DNA from: Acanthamoeba sp. SK_2022b
Taxonomy: Eukaryota > Discosea > Longamoebia > Acanthamoebidae
NCBI GenBank assembly: GCA_027943245.1
Contig: JANDJZ010000043.1
Coordinates: 1 to 64,000 of the forward strand
Length of the DNA stretch: 64,000 nucleotides
Direction of reading: 5' to 3'
The notes below the pieces were generated by a model. It did not search any database and had not been told where the DNA came from. It was given only the letters and a program-made list of their open reading frames with translations. The position numbers and the translations under genes are program-made. This document shows, piece by piece, positions 35,344-45,315 of this stretch (positions are counted from its first letter, which is position 1; each line of letters starts with the position of its first letter).

Positions 35344-36841
35344 CAACAAGCGCCGTCGCAGCAGTATCAGCAGCCTTCCGCCTCTGCGTCGTCGGCTTTG
35401 GCTTATCCCGTTGGAGCCGCGGCTACATCGCCCTACTCGTCGGGTAACGCCTCTGCCAGCGGTGCGCAGCAGCAGCAGCACACGCCTCCGTCGCCCACGC
35501 TCCGCACGTCTACCAGCACGAGCGCGAGCACGCCCACATCTTCGCTGTCGCCCTCGTTGAACGTGTCTTCGTCGTTCTCGCCTCTGCCGCTGAGGATAGG
35601 CGCCCTCAGTCTGCGCCCCTCGCCTCCCTCCGAGGCCTCCCTTCCGCCCGAGTCCAAGGTTATGGAACAGCAGCAGCCGCCGTTGCGTCTTGTTCCCTCT
35701 TCGCCTTTCGCCGTCGACGAGCAACAGCCGCGCCAACAACACGACGAGGAGGAACAGAGCAGCTCAGAGCCGCCGGCGCTTCCGTCGTCCTACGGCTCCG
35801 AAGACCCGTTCACTGCTTCGGTGACCTTCAACTCGTCGTACCCCGCGGACTCGTTCGCGACGACGGTGGGCTCACCTTCGTCCTCCGCCTTGTTCTTGTC
35901 CTCCTCTCCCGCGGTCCCCTCCTCTTTCCCTTCGTCCGCCTCCAGCGCCTCGCCATCGACGGCCTCGTTCCCTGTCGCCTCACAGCCCGCCTACCCGACG
36001 CTCGGCGAATTTGCCACCGCCGTCGCCGGCTCGTCCTCCTCTTCGCCGCCTTATTCTTCCCCCTTCACCGAGGCTCGCTCCTCGTCGCCGCCGCCTTCTT
36101 ACGCCTACGCAACCTCGCCCTCTGTCTTTGCTCCCGAATACAATGCCCAGCAGCAGCAGCAGCGGCAGCAGCACGAGGTTGCTCCCGTCATGCCCTCGCC
36201 CTCGCCCTCTGCGGGCCACTACATCACCGCTTCGGCGCCTCCCGCCTTCTCCGGCGCTCAGGTGACGATAGGCCAGCCCAGCCACTCTGGCGGTGCGTTA
36301 TTTCGCATTCTAGAATGCCATTGCCCCCCCCCCGGAGGTGAGGCGGCGGCGTTGGCAATTAAACTAAACAAGACCGTGCAGGCAAGCGGGAGCAGGACCT
36401 TGGTAAGAGGATCCAGTCGTACGAGGAAAGCGCCGAGAGGCTGGTCGTGTTGGCGGTTGAGCGGCCTGACCAGCTCACCGAGACCGAGAAGAAGATGAAG
36501 GAGCTCATCAACGAGATCAGGGCCGACCAGGTATGCCGCTGCTCACTGTGCCCCCTGTCACTCGATCGTGGCCCTTCGACGTGTCCTGTCGTCGTAGGCA
36601 CGGCCTCACCCCCGATCGCCCTCCGGTTCGTGTGTCGTACAGGAGACGTTGATCGCCCAGTTCGCGAGGAGGAACGACGCCGAGGCCGTCGCCCAGCGCT
36701 TGAACAACATCCTCACCTACATTCAGGAGAACTACGACCTTGTACCTCTCTCTCTCTCTCTTTCCCTTTATTTGATACCGCTCTCTCGTCGCCGGAGGAG
36801 GAGAAGAAAGTGGGGGGCGGGGCGCTGGTGTGAGCTCACGG

Positions 36842-36905
<64 letters not shown>

Positions 36906-37702
36906 TGTGATGTAACGACAGATGAAGCGCTTCCGCAGCCTCTATGCCGAGGACCAGCTCAACACGTTCGAGGAGCGGATGTACGGCCTGCTGAGCGAAG
37001 TCAACGGAGTCAAGGGACATGTACGACCTGGCTGCTGCCTTGGCCTGATGCCTTCCCGCGCGGCGCTCACTCCCTTCGCCTTGCGTGTTTTGTTTTTTGG
37101 GGTTTGCTTTGTCGCGTCGGTACTTCCAGGACATGGACGACGCGACCAGGTTCCACCAGAAGATGACCGCCCTCATGCGCGAGATGGCCCTCTACCACTC
37201 TGTCCTCAGGAAGAAGCTCGAGGAGGAGCAAAAGGCCGCCAAGGACAAGGGCTCCGCTCCCGATGACCGTACGCGCGCGCTCCCTCCCAACACTGCTTAT
37301 GCATGGGCGCGGGCCTTTTAACGGCTGATTTCGTTGCTCCTTCTTCTCCTCCTCCTCCTTCTGTGCAGTGGGGGCGATGAACAAGAACCACCTGCTCAAC
37401 CGCCTCGAGGACCTGCAGGAGAACATGACCGACTTTGAGCACAACTTCTGCACGCAGTACAAGGTCAAGCGCGACTTGGGCGACCGGTACTCGTCATCAC
37501 CACCTTCTTCACCCCCCCCCCCCCTCTTTGCTTTCCATCATGATGGACTGTCTCCTCTCCTATGCTAAACGCGCATCGCCTGGTGGGGCGGTGGGCCTCT
37601 ACGCGCCTCCTACACAGGGCCAAGCAGATGTTCAAGCAGATGAAGGTCAAGGAAGCCCAGCACAAGCACAACGTGGCCCAGGACTCCCTCTACGAACTGT
37701 AA
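33061..37702 (+). CDS. PX-domain protein with Gln/Pro/Ser-rich insert and coiled coils
   Basis: This multi-exon protein opens MDIRASYPGYPAPG. A PX phosphoinositide-binding domain follows: YYNVAVRNDFMSWVAPYRYSALHDF carries the basic-Tyr-Ser motif, then KLERRFPHLRLPSFPPK with the PPK loop, and HGLETFLQGLL. A helical segment follows (TNIDYLWRLKRKMKGKDIDI, then LLEMQLLEDRNVRAL). Next is a low-complexity region of about 450 residues rich in Pro, Tyr, Gln and Ser (34900-36290) with a poly-Gln run. The C-terminal third is long helical coiled coil (KRFRSLYAEDQLNTFEERMYG, HLLNRLEDLQENMTDFEHNF) ending DSLYEL. The order resembles a sorting nexin whose helical part is interrupted; a BAR-like role is inference. 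Introns hold an AACGC array and a GT array. Confidence 0.88.
34458..34524. repeat. (CAACG)n pentanucleotide array in PX-gene intron
   Basis: About thirteen tandem copies lie in the intron spliced between INTAC and MVLEGERRL (donor GTGCGT, acceptor GCTGCAG). The unit and its orientation relative to transcription equal those of the array at 6551-6612. Confidence 0.97.
36844..36904. repeat. (GT)n microsatellite in PX-gene intron
   Basis: A perfect GT run of about 60 nt ends some 16 nt before the acceptor of the exon starting MKRFRSLYAEDQ. Confidence 0.96.
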
Positions 37703-37910
37703 TCCCGCATCCCTCTTGTCTACACATGCTTGCCCGTGCTGGGGAGGCACTGTGGTGAAGGTGGCAGAAGGCCTGGCTTCGTTGGCCCTCATGGGCAACG
37801 TTGTATCAAATCCACCCGTCTCTTTAACCAGGAAAAGCCCTATTTTCTCCTCAATACCTTTGAGACGTCTTTCCCACCAAGAGCGCTAAGCGTGAAAAAA
37901 AAAGAGAGAG

Positions 37911-38468
37911 ATGTATCGCACGAAGGGGGCACTCGCGAGAGAGTTGTGCGAGCAGGGCAAGTGTTCACGCGTACTGGTGTTGCTGGTGGTATGCGCGCTT
38001 GTGTGTGTGGTGTTTGTCATGTGGAGCCCGCCATCGCCACTCTACGTGCTCCAAGGGGTGCCGCTCTACCTGCACGACATCGACTCACCCACTAGCGAGT
38101 TCCCAGCGTCAGTGCTAGCGCAGATGGGCATCACTTTCAAGACGAGCAGCGGAGCCTATTTCCACTCGACCATCAACAGGGGACAAGGGCTCTACACCGT
38201 GCACGAGGGCAACGTTATCACCTTCCACTCTCCAACCTGGACAGAGATGTGGATCGACAACGATGCCACCGACACAGCTTCCCGCCTGCTTCGCAGCCAG
38301 TTGATCGAGGCCGAAGAGTTGATGCTCCGCATGTCGTCTGGGCGGCATCATTACTCGCTGTCCCGAGACTTCGATCCTCGCGATGGCTCGCCACAAATGC
38401 AGTTCGGGCTTGTGGACAAGCAGGGCAACATCTTCACCTTCAGGACCTATCCCCTGCGGCACAGTTAA
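37911..38468 (+). CDS. Unknown signal-anchored or secreted protein
   Basis: This is a single-exon protein of 185 residues with no family I recognise. A basic N-terminal tail (MYRTKGALARELCEQGKCSR) is followed by one strongly hydrophobic segment (VLVLLVVCALVCVVFVMW), so it is a type II membrane or secreted protein. The luminal part is mixed alpha/beta with HDIDSPTSEFPASVLAQM, a Thr/Trp-rich segment (FHSPTWTEMWIDNDATD) and an acidic helix, LIEAEELMLRM. There are almost no cysteines outside the anchor. Coding support is the open frame, composition and clear membrane topology. It follows the PX gene head-to-tail by about 208 bp. Confidence 0.62.
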   Translation: MYRTKGALARELCEQGKCSRVLVLLVVCALVCVVFVMWSPPSPLYVLQGVPLYLHDIDSPTSEFPASVLAQMGITFKTSSGAYFHSTINRGQGLYTVHEGNVITFHSPTWTEMWIDNDATDTASRLLRSQLIEAEELMLRMSSGRHHYSLSRDFDPRDGSPQMQFGLVDKQGNIFTFRTYPLRHS

Positions 38469-38790
38469 AGCTCTACGCTCACCTTTTCCTTGTCCCCTTG
38501 GCGTTGCCTCGGAGTAGGGCGAGGATGACACAGAGCCGGCCTCACTCACAGACAAATGAAGAGAAGCGAGGGAGTTTAAAGAAAGTGATGTTCAGGAGAA
38601 AACTTTATAGTCTCTAAACGTGATGTGTTACTATCCTGCCCACACCAGAAAAAGCTCGTCATTGGGGGACGAGGAGTACTAAGAAGAGCAGGTGATGGAT
38701 GGTCTCGCCATCGCTCTCGATGGTGCCCCCTCGATGGAGAGCATTGGCCGACGCCGGTCCTCTCCAGCAAGGAGTGGGGGAGATCACCAC
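38469..38790. other. Convergent spacer
   Basis: This 322 bp stretch lies between the stop of the signal-anchored protein gene (+) and the stop of membrane protein gene A (-). It holds both 3' UTRs. No other feature was seen. Confidence 0.5.
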
Positions 38791-39958
38791 TTACAGGCCA
38801 GTCCTGGCGCCGTTGGTGGCGTAGGTGGCGGGGGCGTAGGCAGAGTTGGTGGAGCCAGCAGGGGCATAGGTCGCGCCTGACGGAGCGTAGCCGTTCATGG
38901 GGGCAGCGCCCTGGTGAGGAGCGTAGTAGGGGTTGCCCATGGGAGCGGCGGCAGGAGCGGCGGCGGCGACGGGCGCGGCGGCCACAGGGGCGGCAGTGGT
39001 CCTCACGACGGTGGGACGACGCTCACGACGCTTGCTATACATGTGAACGAGAGGAGATCAGCATGCAAGAATGGGAGGATGAAGGTTGGAGTTAGAGGGC
39101 GTACCAGCAGTAGGAAAGGAGGATGAGAGGAAGCACGCAGCAGAGGAAGAGAAGAAGGATCACAAGGGGAATGCCCACGCCGAGACCCACACCGAGACCC
39201 ACGCCCAGGGCAACGGCGTTGCTGCCGCCACCGTGGTGCTTCTTGAGGCCGATCACGGCCGAGGAGTTGCACACGCGCTCAGCGAAGCCGCAGTAGAGCT
39301 GGTTGTTGTCGTTCACGGCACACGTATCCGAGGCTGAAAGGAGGAAGAGAAAGGTAAGTCATGTGTGCAGCAACAAGAAGCTCTCATTTGGGGAGGTGAC
39401 TGTACTGGTGCAGTTGTCGCCATCGGTGCAGCCAAGGCAGATGCACGACGTTCCGCAGGGAAGACCGTAGGGCATGCATGAATCAGCTGCCGAGCTGGCC
39501 GAAGTCTGCGCCTGGCACAGAGAGGGCAGGCTGGGCCTCGACGACAGGGAACCGATGGCCGAACCGCTCTCGATGTTGAACAGACGAGTGTAAGCCGGAT
39601 AGTTGACCTCCGTCACGCCGGCGCCGTTGTAAAGGTCGAACAGAGACCTGTTGAGAGGTTCCACGCGGCACGACTCGGAGCACTGGACGTAGCGGAGTCC
39701 ATTGGCAAAGTCCTCAAAGACCTGGAAGGAGCCCGTCGAGGAGTCGGCGAGGGTGTAGGGGATGGAGTAGTAGATGGCCTCTTCGCCCGACGTGGGCCAG
39801 TACTGGATGTCCGAGCGGTAGGATCGGCCGGCACCGCCAGGAAGCAGCGAGTCGGTGATGAGAGCGTTGGAGGCGGTGAAGGGCACGCGCGTCTTGTCTT
39901 GCGCTGCGACCAGGGCTACCAACAGGCACAACGCGTTCAAAAACAGGATGTTCTTCAT
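38791..39958 (-). CDS. Type I membrane protein, tandem copy A
   Basis: This is a predicted 341-residue type I membrane protein from exons 39406-39958, 39105-39333 and 38791-39034. It has a signal peptide (MKNILFLNALCLLVALVAA) and an ectodomain starting QDKTRVPFTASNALI. Cys-rich parts are CSESC and a CxxxCxxxCxCxxC cluster just before the first splice. A diverged spacer (ASDTCAVNDNNQLYC) and a Gly-zipper transmembrane helix (GVGLGVGLGVGIPLVILLLF) follow. The cytosolic tail begins CCKRRERRPTVVRT and is rich in Ala, Pro and Tyr. No known domain was recognised. The ectodomain is almost identical to copy B at 40756-41904, while the tails share only the first dozen or so residues. A surface receptor or wall-associated role is conjecture. 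Confidence 0.88.
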
Positions 39959-40755
39959 AGCGGCTGGCTGGAGTGGACTTGGTCTTGAGGTGATCAAGTA
40001 CAGGGAACTGCTGTTGCTGTGGGAGAGAGTAGAGAGGAGTGAAGTGCTTGGGTGCTGTATTGATGATGGAACGCCAAGACGCAGAACTCGTCCATTTAAC
40101 TGGCGCTGTTGGCTCGGTGAGGAGAGCGAATTTCCAACGTAATTTCTTCTAGGCGCCAACCAGAGCTTGTCCCGCTTTTGTCGTGTTGGTAGCTCATCCT
40201 GAGGGAACGGGCGGGTTTGCTGTCTGTTTTCAGCTCCAACCGGTGCCATTGGCCGACCTCGTGATGCTCGTTTACCATTTGTCCGCCCGCTGGCGATGCG
40301 TCGCCACTATCGAGCGAAATCCCAACAACTTTATTCGTTGACGGCAATGACCGCGAGCAAATTACAATCGCTGATCTCTTTGACCTTAACGTTTCTCCTG
40401 CCTCCACTACTTGTGGCGCGTTCGAACTTCCCGCCTTGCCGGCGTTCCTGTGTGACCGACCTTGGCCCGTGTGGAAAACAAGCTTCACTCTTTCCATCAT
40501 AAAGTTCACTTTGGCCCAAGTGATAGCAAAGCCCAAACACGTGCTACTTTCGGCGCATGGTAGTTTGAGTCAATGGAGACTTGTGTACAACCCTGAAAGG
40601 GAATTGAACAAGAAAGTACCGGGCTGGTTCAAAGCTGATGTCAATAGGATATCTTCCTTTATGATGAGTGGGTATAAAAAACGCCTGGTCCAAAATGTCG
40701 CGCTTCGCGAGCTTGGTCTCTATCTAGGCCAAGGGCGGGTCCTGGCTGGGGCACT
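39959..40755. other. Spacer between tandem copies A and B
   Basis: This 797 bp spacer is the promoter of copy A and the 3' flank of copy B. A strong TATA-like TATAAAAAA lies at 40673-40681 in plus orientation, pointing into copy B antisense. The plus-strand open frame 40436-40774 across it has no recognisable features and is not called. Confidence 0.45.
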
Positions 40756-41904
40756 TTACACTCTGCCGGGGTAGGCGGCCTGCGAGTAGCCGGAGCCGAC
40801 GGGCACGGTGCGCGGGGCGGAGTCAAGCATAGAGGCAGGGATGTTGGTGGTCCTCCAGGGCTCGGCGTAAAGCGGATTGCCGATGGCAACGGGAGTGGCA
40901 GTGGCAGCGGTGGAGACGGGGGCGGCAGCAGTCCTCACGACGGTAGGACGACGCTCACGTCGCTTGCTGTGGAGGTGCAGAGCATTAGAACTTTGCATGT
41001 GAAAGCCCACATGGCTAGGTGACGTACCAGAGGAGGGGAAGGAGGATGAGAGGAAGCACGCAGCAGAGGAAGAGAAGAAGGATGGCAAGGGGAATGCCCA
41101 CGCCGAGACCCACACCGAGACCCACGCCCAGGGCAACGGCGTTGCTGCCGCCACCATGGTGGCGGTTCAAGGCGATCACGGTCGCGACGGTGGAGTTGCA
41201 CACTCTCTCAGTCGCGCTGCAGGTAAGCGAATTCTCCTTGGACAAGGCGCAGGAGTCCCCAACTGATGATGCGTAACAGGTGAGCCAGCAGGTCGACAAA
41301 ATTAACCAATTAGTCCACAGAATTCGCAAAAAAGGAGAGCCGTACTGGTGCAGTTGTCGCCGTCGGTGCAGCCAAGGCAGATGCACGACGTTCCGCAGGG
41401 AAGACCGTAGGGCATGCACGAATCAGCCGCCGAGCTGGCCGAAGTCTGCGCCTGGCACAGAGAGGGCAGGCTGGGCCTCGACGACAGGGAACCGATGGCC
41501 GAACCGCTCTCGATGTTGAACAGACGAGTGTAAGCCGGATAGTTGACCTCCGTCACGCCAGCGCCGTTGTAAAGGTCGAACAGAGACCTGTCGAGAGGTT
41601 CCACGCGGCACGACTCGGAGCACTGGACGTAGCGGAGTCCGTTGGCAAAGTCCTCGAAGACCTGGAAGGAGCCCGTCGAGGAGTCGGCGAGGGTGTAGGG
41701 GATGGAGTAGTAGATGGCCTCTTCGCCCGATGTGGGCCAGTACTGGATGTCCGAGCGGTACGATCGGCCTGGGCCGCCAGAGAATAGGGAGTCGGTGATG
41801 AGAGCGTTGGAGGCGGTGAAGGGCACGCGCGTCTTGTCTTGCGCGGCAGCCAGTGCGACCAACAGGCACAACGCCAAGAACGCTTTCAGCGCGACGGCTT
41901 GCAT
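40756..41904 (-). CDS. Type I membrane protein, tandem copy B
   Basis: This is a predicted 334-residue paralogue of copy A with the same exon layout: 41346-41904, 41028-41262 and 40756-40966. The signal peptide differs (MQAVALKAFLALCLLVALAAA). From QDKTRVPFT to DGDNCT the two proteins differ at only about four positions. The short membrane-proximal spacer differs (GDSCALSKENSLTC against DTCAVNDNNQLYC). The Gly-zipper helix is again nearly identical, and the tail diverges after KRRERRPTVVRT. Copy B's tail lacks the Ala/Tyr repeats of copy A and ends SGYSQAAYPGRV. The nucleotide sequence is equally conserved in the shared blocks, so the duplication or gene conversion is recent. Function is unknown. 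Confidence 0.88.
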
Positions 41905-42590
41905 AGTAGAGGATAGAGAACTGAGGAGAGATAGGTGGTGCGGTAGGATGGGATGAAGTACTTTCAGTTCGAGTGGAGGTCGGTTTAAAAACAGGGGTGT
42001 TGTTTGCGCCAGCGAAAATTGCTGGAATTATCGGCCAGCCGACTCCCAACACTCGGCGACCAGGAACTCCCGCCGACACGAGCAGGAAGGTGATCCACCT
42101 GGACCATCCGGTGCCGGGCCGCAGTAACCAACATCGCTCCGATTGCTGATGAGCACTCGCATTCCACGGTCTAGCCCTGCGCCTTCCCTTTCCATCCCTT
42201 TCTCAATTCAAATTCTCGGGTTGCTGCTTCCTGTTCTCACTGAGAAGGCGGGCAAACCTCAGGCCTCAACTGGCGCACTCCCCTTTCGTCTGTAACCGCC
42301 GCCGTCGACTGTGGCCTGTCGCGCACGTTGTTGACTACACCATCAAATTCGAAACTGGCCCACTACCAGCGTGCGTGTGTAGAGTCTATGGTGTGTTTCG
42401 TTTTGTGTACAATGGGCAGCTGGGGTTTTATTTGGGGCGAGTAGAGGTTGGGGAAGCATACTCCTCGTCCCCTTCTTCCTCGACGGTCCTCTTCTTCATC
42501 TTTCTTCTTGTCCTCTACACTTCGCCACTCTCTTCTTTCCAGCCTCTCTCCTCTCTTCACTTGCCTTCTCCCCTCCACTGCTCCTCTCGC
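41905..42590. other. Spacer upstream of copy B
   Basis: This 686 bp stretch lies between the ATG of copy B and the stop of the CDP-alcohol phosphotransferase, both on minus. The left part is the copy B promoter, with a T/A-rich TTTTTAAA motif on the minus strand near 41979-41990. The right part is CT-rich (42470-42590) and is probably the 3' UTR of the phosphotransferase gene. No additional gene was seen. Confidence 0.45.
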
Positions 42591-44167
42591 TTAGTGCGAC
42601 TCGCCGTTGCGGGCCTTGAGGGTGGCCCGCTTCTCGCCGCTGCTGACCGCGAGCTCGGCCTTGGTGAGGACGACCTTGGCGGGCGTGATCTTGGCGGGGG
42701 TGGCCTTCTTCATGCCGAAGATGGGCACGTTCAAAATTCGGGCCATCTCGATGACGGTGACCCAGTAGAAGTAGACGGTGGCCACCACGACTAGGCCGAA
42801 GAAGACGGGCAGGATGTGCGTGTCATCGACGCCAAAGACGCCGACCGCTACGGCGACCGCCAGCAGCAGGTAGTTCTCCCAGTAGAGCTTCACCTTCTCG
42901 CCCGTAAGCCTCGCCAGGTTGTACCTGCCCGTCACCAGGCTGTAGATGACAACGGTGAAGAGGCATGTCGTGAGCTTCTGCGTGGCGAAGATCTGGCTGG
43001 TGCTGAGGAAGCCCCACACGGCGAGGCCCAGCCCGATCAGAGCTGGCGGAATGAGCTCCAGGAACGGCTTGAACGAGCCTGCAGCCAACAAACAAACAAA
43101 AAAACACGCAGCGGTCAAGAAGTGAGTGGGAGGAGCCTCGAGGCGAAGAGGAGAGGTGGCGTTGGGGATAGACGACGATGTACGGTACCTGTCACCTTGA
43201 GGACGCGGGAGAAGGAGTCGTAGAACTCGGTGACCGGGAGGAGGAGGGCGGTGGTGATGATGAACACGTTGACGGGCATCTCGGCCGGGAGCAGCTGCTC
43301 GACGCTGGCAGAGAACACGCCCGGGGGGATGAGCTCGCGCAGGTTGTAGATCCAAATGTCGGATCCGAACACTCCCGTCAGCGCAAAGACGATGGAGAAG
43401 AAGATGTAGGCCTGTACACGCACAACACACGGCAAGCCGCACTTGCGCTTTAGTCCGCGGAATAGCGAAAAAATAATAAATAAACCAATATTCCAGATCT
43501 TCTTTGAAAAAAATATTTAAAAACAAAAGGGGAAGGCGAGGAGGCACCTCTAGCTGTACGTCAGAGACGAAGCACACCTTGGTGTGCTTGTCGGACCAGA
43601 GGTAGACGTAGTTCATGAAGCAGACGAGGATCATGCCGATCAGGAACAGCCACAGCGGAATGGAGTAGCCTCCTTGCGCGGTGATGGCGATCATGAGCAC
43701 GGCCAGAGGATCGGCCAAGCTGTCCACACCGTGATCCAGAAAATCGCCCAACTTGGAACACATGCCGGTGTTCTTGGCATGTCGCCCATCCAGATTGTCC
43801 AAAAGCTTTTTGATTGTAAACAAAAAGGGCAAGTGTTAACAATAATTCGGAAAATGAGAACAAGATTTAACGACCAGGGGCAACAACGTACCACGAAACC
43901 TAGCACACCAACGATGCCCGCGATGCAGACCCAAGGGGCCACTGGACCGTAGAGCTTAGGAAGGTGACCAAGTACGAGAATAGTCACCGACACGATAAGC
44001 AGCCCGGCGCTGATCGTAATCGCATTAGGTGACAGCCATCTTGGCAGGCTGAGGGAGATCTTGTCGAGCAGAGGCTGAAGGAAGAAAGTAAGGCTCTTGT
44101 CGGCCACCGTATTCTCGTGGAAGTAAGCCTCGCCGAGCTTGGTCTTCTGATTTTGCTTGAGCTGCAT
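42591..44167 (-). CDS. CDP-alcohol phosphotransferase (ethanolamine/choline phosphotransferase)
   Basis: This is a 414-residue integral ER/Golgi membrane enzyme of the EPT1/CPT1 family, which transfers phosphoethanolamine or phosphocholine from the CDP form to diacylglycerol (Kennedy pathway). Exons are 43892-44167, 43548-43805, 43189-43411 and 42591-43078. The N-terminal amphipathic PRWLSPNAITISAGLL precedes the first membrane span. The CDP-alcohol phosphatidyltransferase motif is complete in layout: DGRHAKNTG, then GDFLDHGVD. However, the usual Ala-Arg is Ala-Lys. About eight to ten hydrophobic segments follow. The C-terminal tail is basic. Head-group specificity is not decided by reading. 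Confidence 0.94.
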
Positions 44168-44314
44168 CTCACCACCACCAACTCGTGTTCGTTTGAGATA
44201 TCGTTTTCGGATTAATAATCCAAAAATGAGATGTGCGGAAAGAGGGAGAGGATCGAGTGATTGTTCTGTGCCTTATCGCGATAAGGGGCACGATAGAGGC
44301 GACAGAGAGGAAAG

Positions 44315-45130
44315 ATGAAGTTCACTGAGGAGGATGCTAGGCAGGCGTCTTGCCGCCTGGTGTGCCGCTTCGCTATGGAGGAAGACCTGGCGCGTCTCCC
44401 GCAAGACGGGGTTTCGCGCTTTTTTAGTCCGGAATGCGAGGAATCGCGGCGCGTGAGCGGCGAAATGGGCTTACCCATCGCCAATCATCGCCCGGAGGAC
44501 CTTCTCAGAAGCACGGAACCAACGAATCGAGCTCGCTCTACGACCATCATCGGCGCACACGGACGCGAACCGCAGCTTCCAAGCGCCAACCGCAGTCTGC
44601 GGGCTTCCTCGCCGGCCCGAAAAATGAGGCGACAGAGAAAATGTCGCGACAGCGAACGTTAACAAAATGATATCATTTAATTAATATTTAATTTATTAAT
44701 TGATGAAGTGATGGGCTGCTGTGAGAGCTTGGAGTGGCGGGGGAGTGAGGACAGGGTAGCCCTCCTTACACGGAAAACCAAACACGCACACCACGAGAGC
44801 GTGCCGGCGCACACACAACGCTCAATCCCGTCCGTGTCGCCCGTGCTGAGACCTGGTCCGCAGCTCCAAGTCTGCGGCAGATGTGGCAGGACGGGGCAGA
44901 ATGCAGCCTCCCGGTTTTGCGCACAGTGCGGGGTGGCCTTTGATCACTCGTCCTATCCCTCTCGTCCTTCCTCCGCCGCGCCTCCCCCTACATCCCCGCC
45001 CCTTTCGCCTCGCATCAAGAACGCCCCTCGGGTACGCCCCGCCCCTCTCGGAGTTCCGTCCAAGGCGAACTACGACGGCTACGAAGTCGTTCACGTGGCA
45101 TGGGACTCAGGAAAGGGCAGTGACCACTAG
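44315..45130 (+). CDS. Hypothetical zinc-ribbon protein
   Basis: This is a tentative two-exon gene. Exon 1, 44315-44657, is charged and Arg-rich. It can be spliced in phase to an exon from 44709 across a 51-nt very AT-rich intron that looks like other AT-rich introns here. The second exon contains a zinc-ribbon-like CGRCGRTGQNAASRFCAQC followed by a Ser/Pro linker and a final NYDGYEVVHVAWDSGKGSDH. If translation instead began at the ATG at 44711, the protein would start MGCCESLEW, a good N-myristoylation/palmitoylation context; that alternative cannot be excluded. No family assignment. It may form one transcription unit with the ORF at 45316. Confidence 0.4.
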
Positions 45131-45315
45131 CCTGACAGGCTTCTCCAAGAGGTATCGCTCCCCACCGCGTGGCACGGTTTGCCTGCGCATTTCCCTTTCT
45201 GGCCTATTGCCGCTGTCCTGATCCGCTACGTTCATCTTTTACCATCAACGAGGAGAGCTGACCGTCTCTTGCTCACTGCTTGCTTTCTGGCACGTCTTCA
45301 AGGCCGCTCCGGAGC

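Noticed and set aside
34741..35742. A 333-codon minus-strand open frame
   Set aside because: It is the antisense shadow of the low-complexity exon of the PX gene; its Arg-rich composition follows from reversing Ser/Pro/Gln codons.
40436..40774. 112-codon plus-strand ORF between the tandem copies
   Set aside because: It overlaps the end of copy B antisense and shows no domain or conserved pattern.
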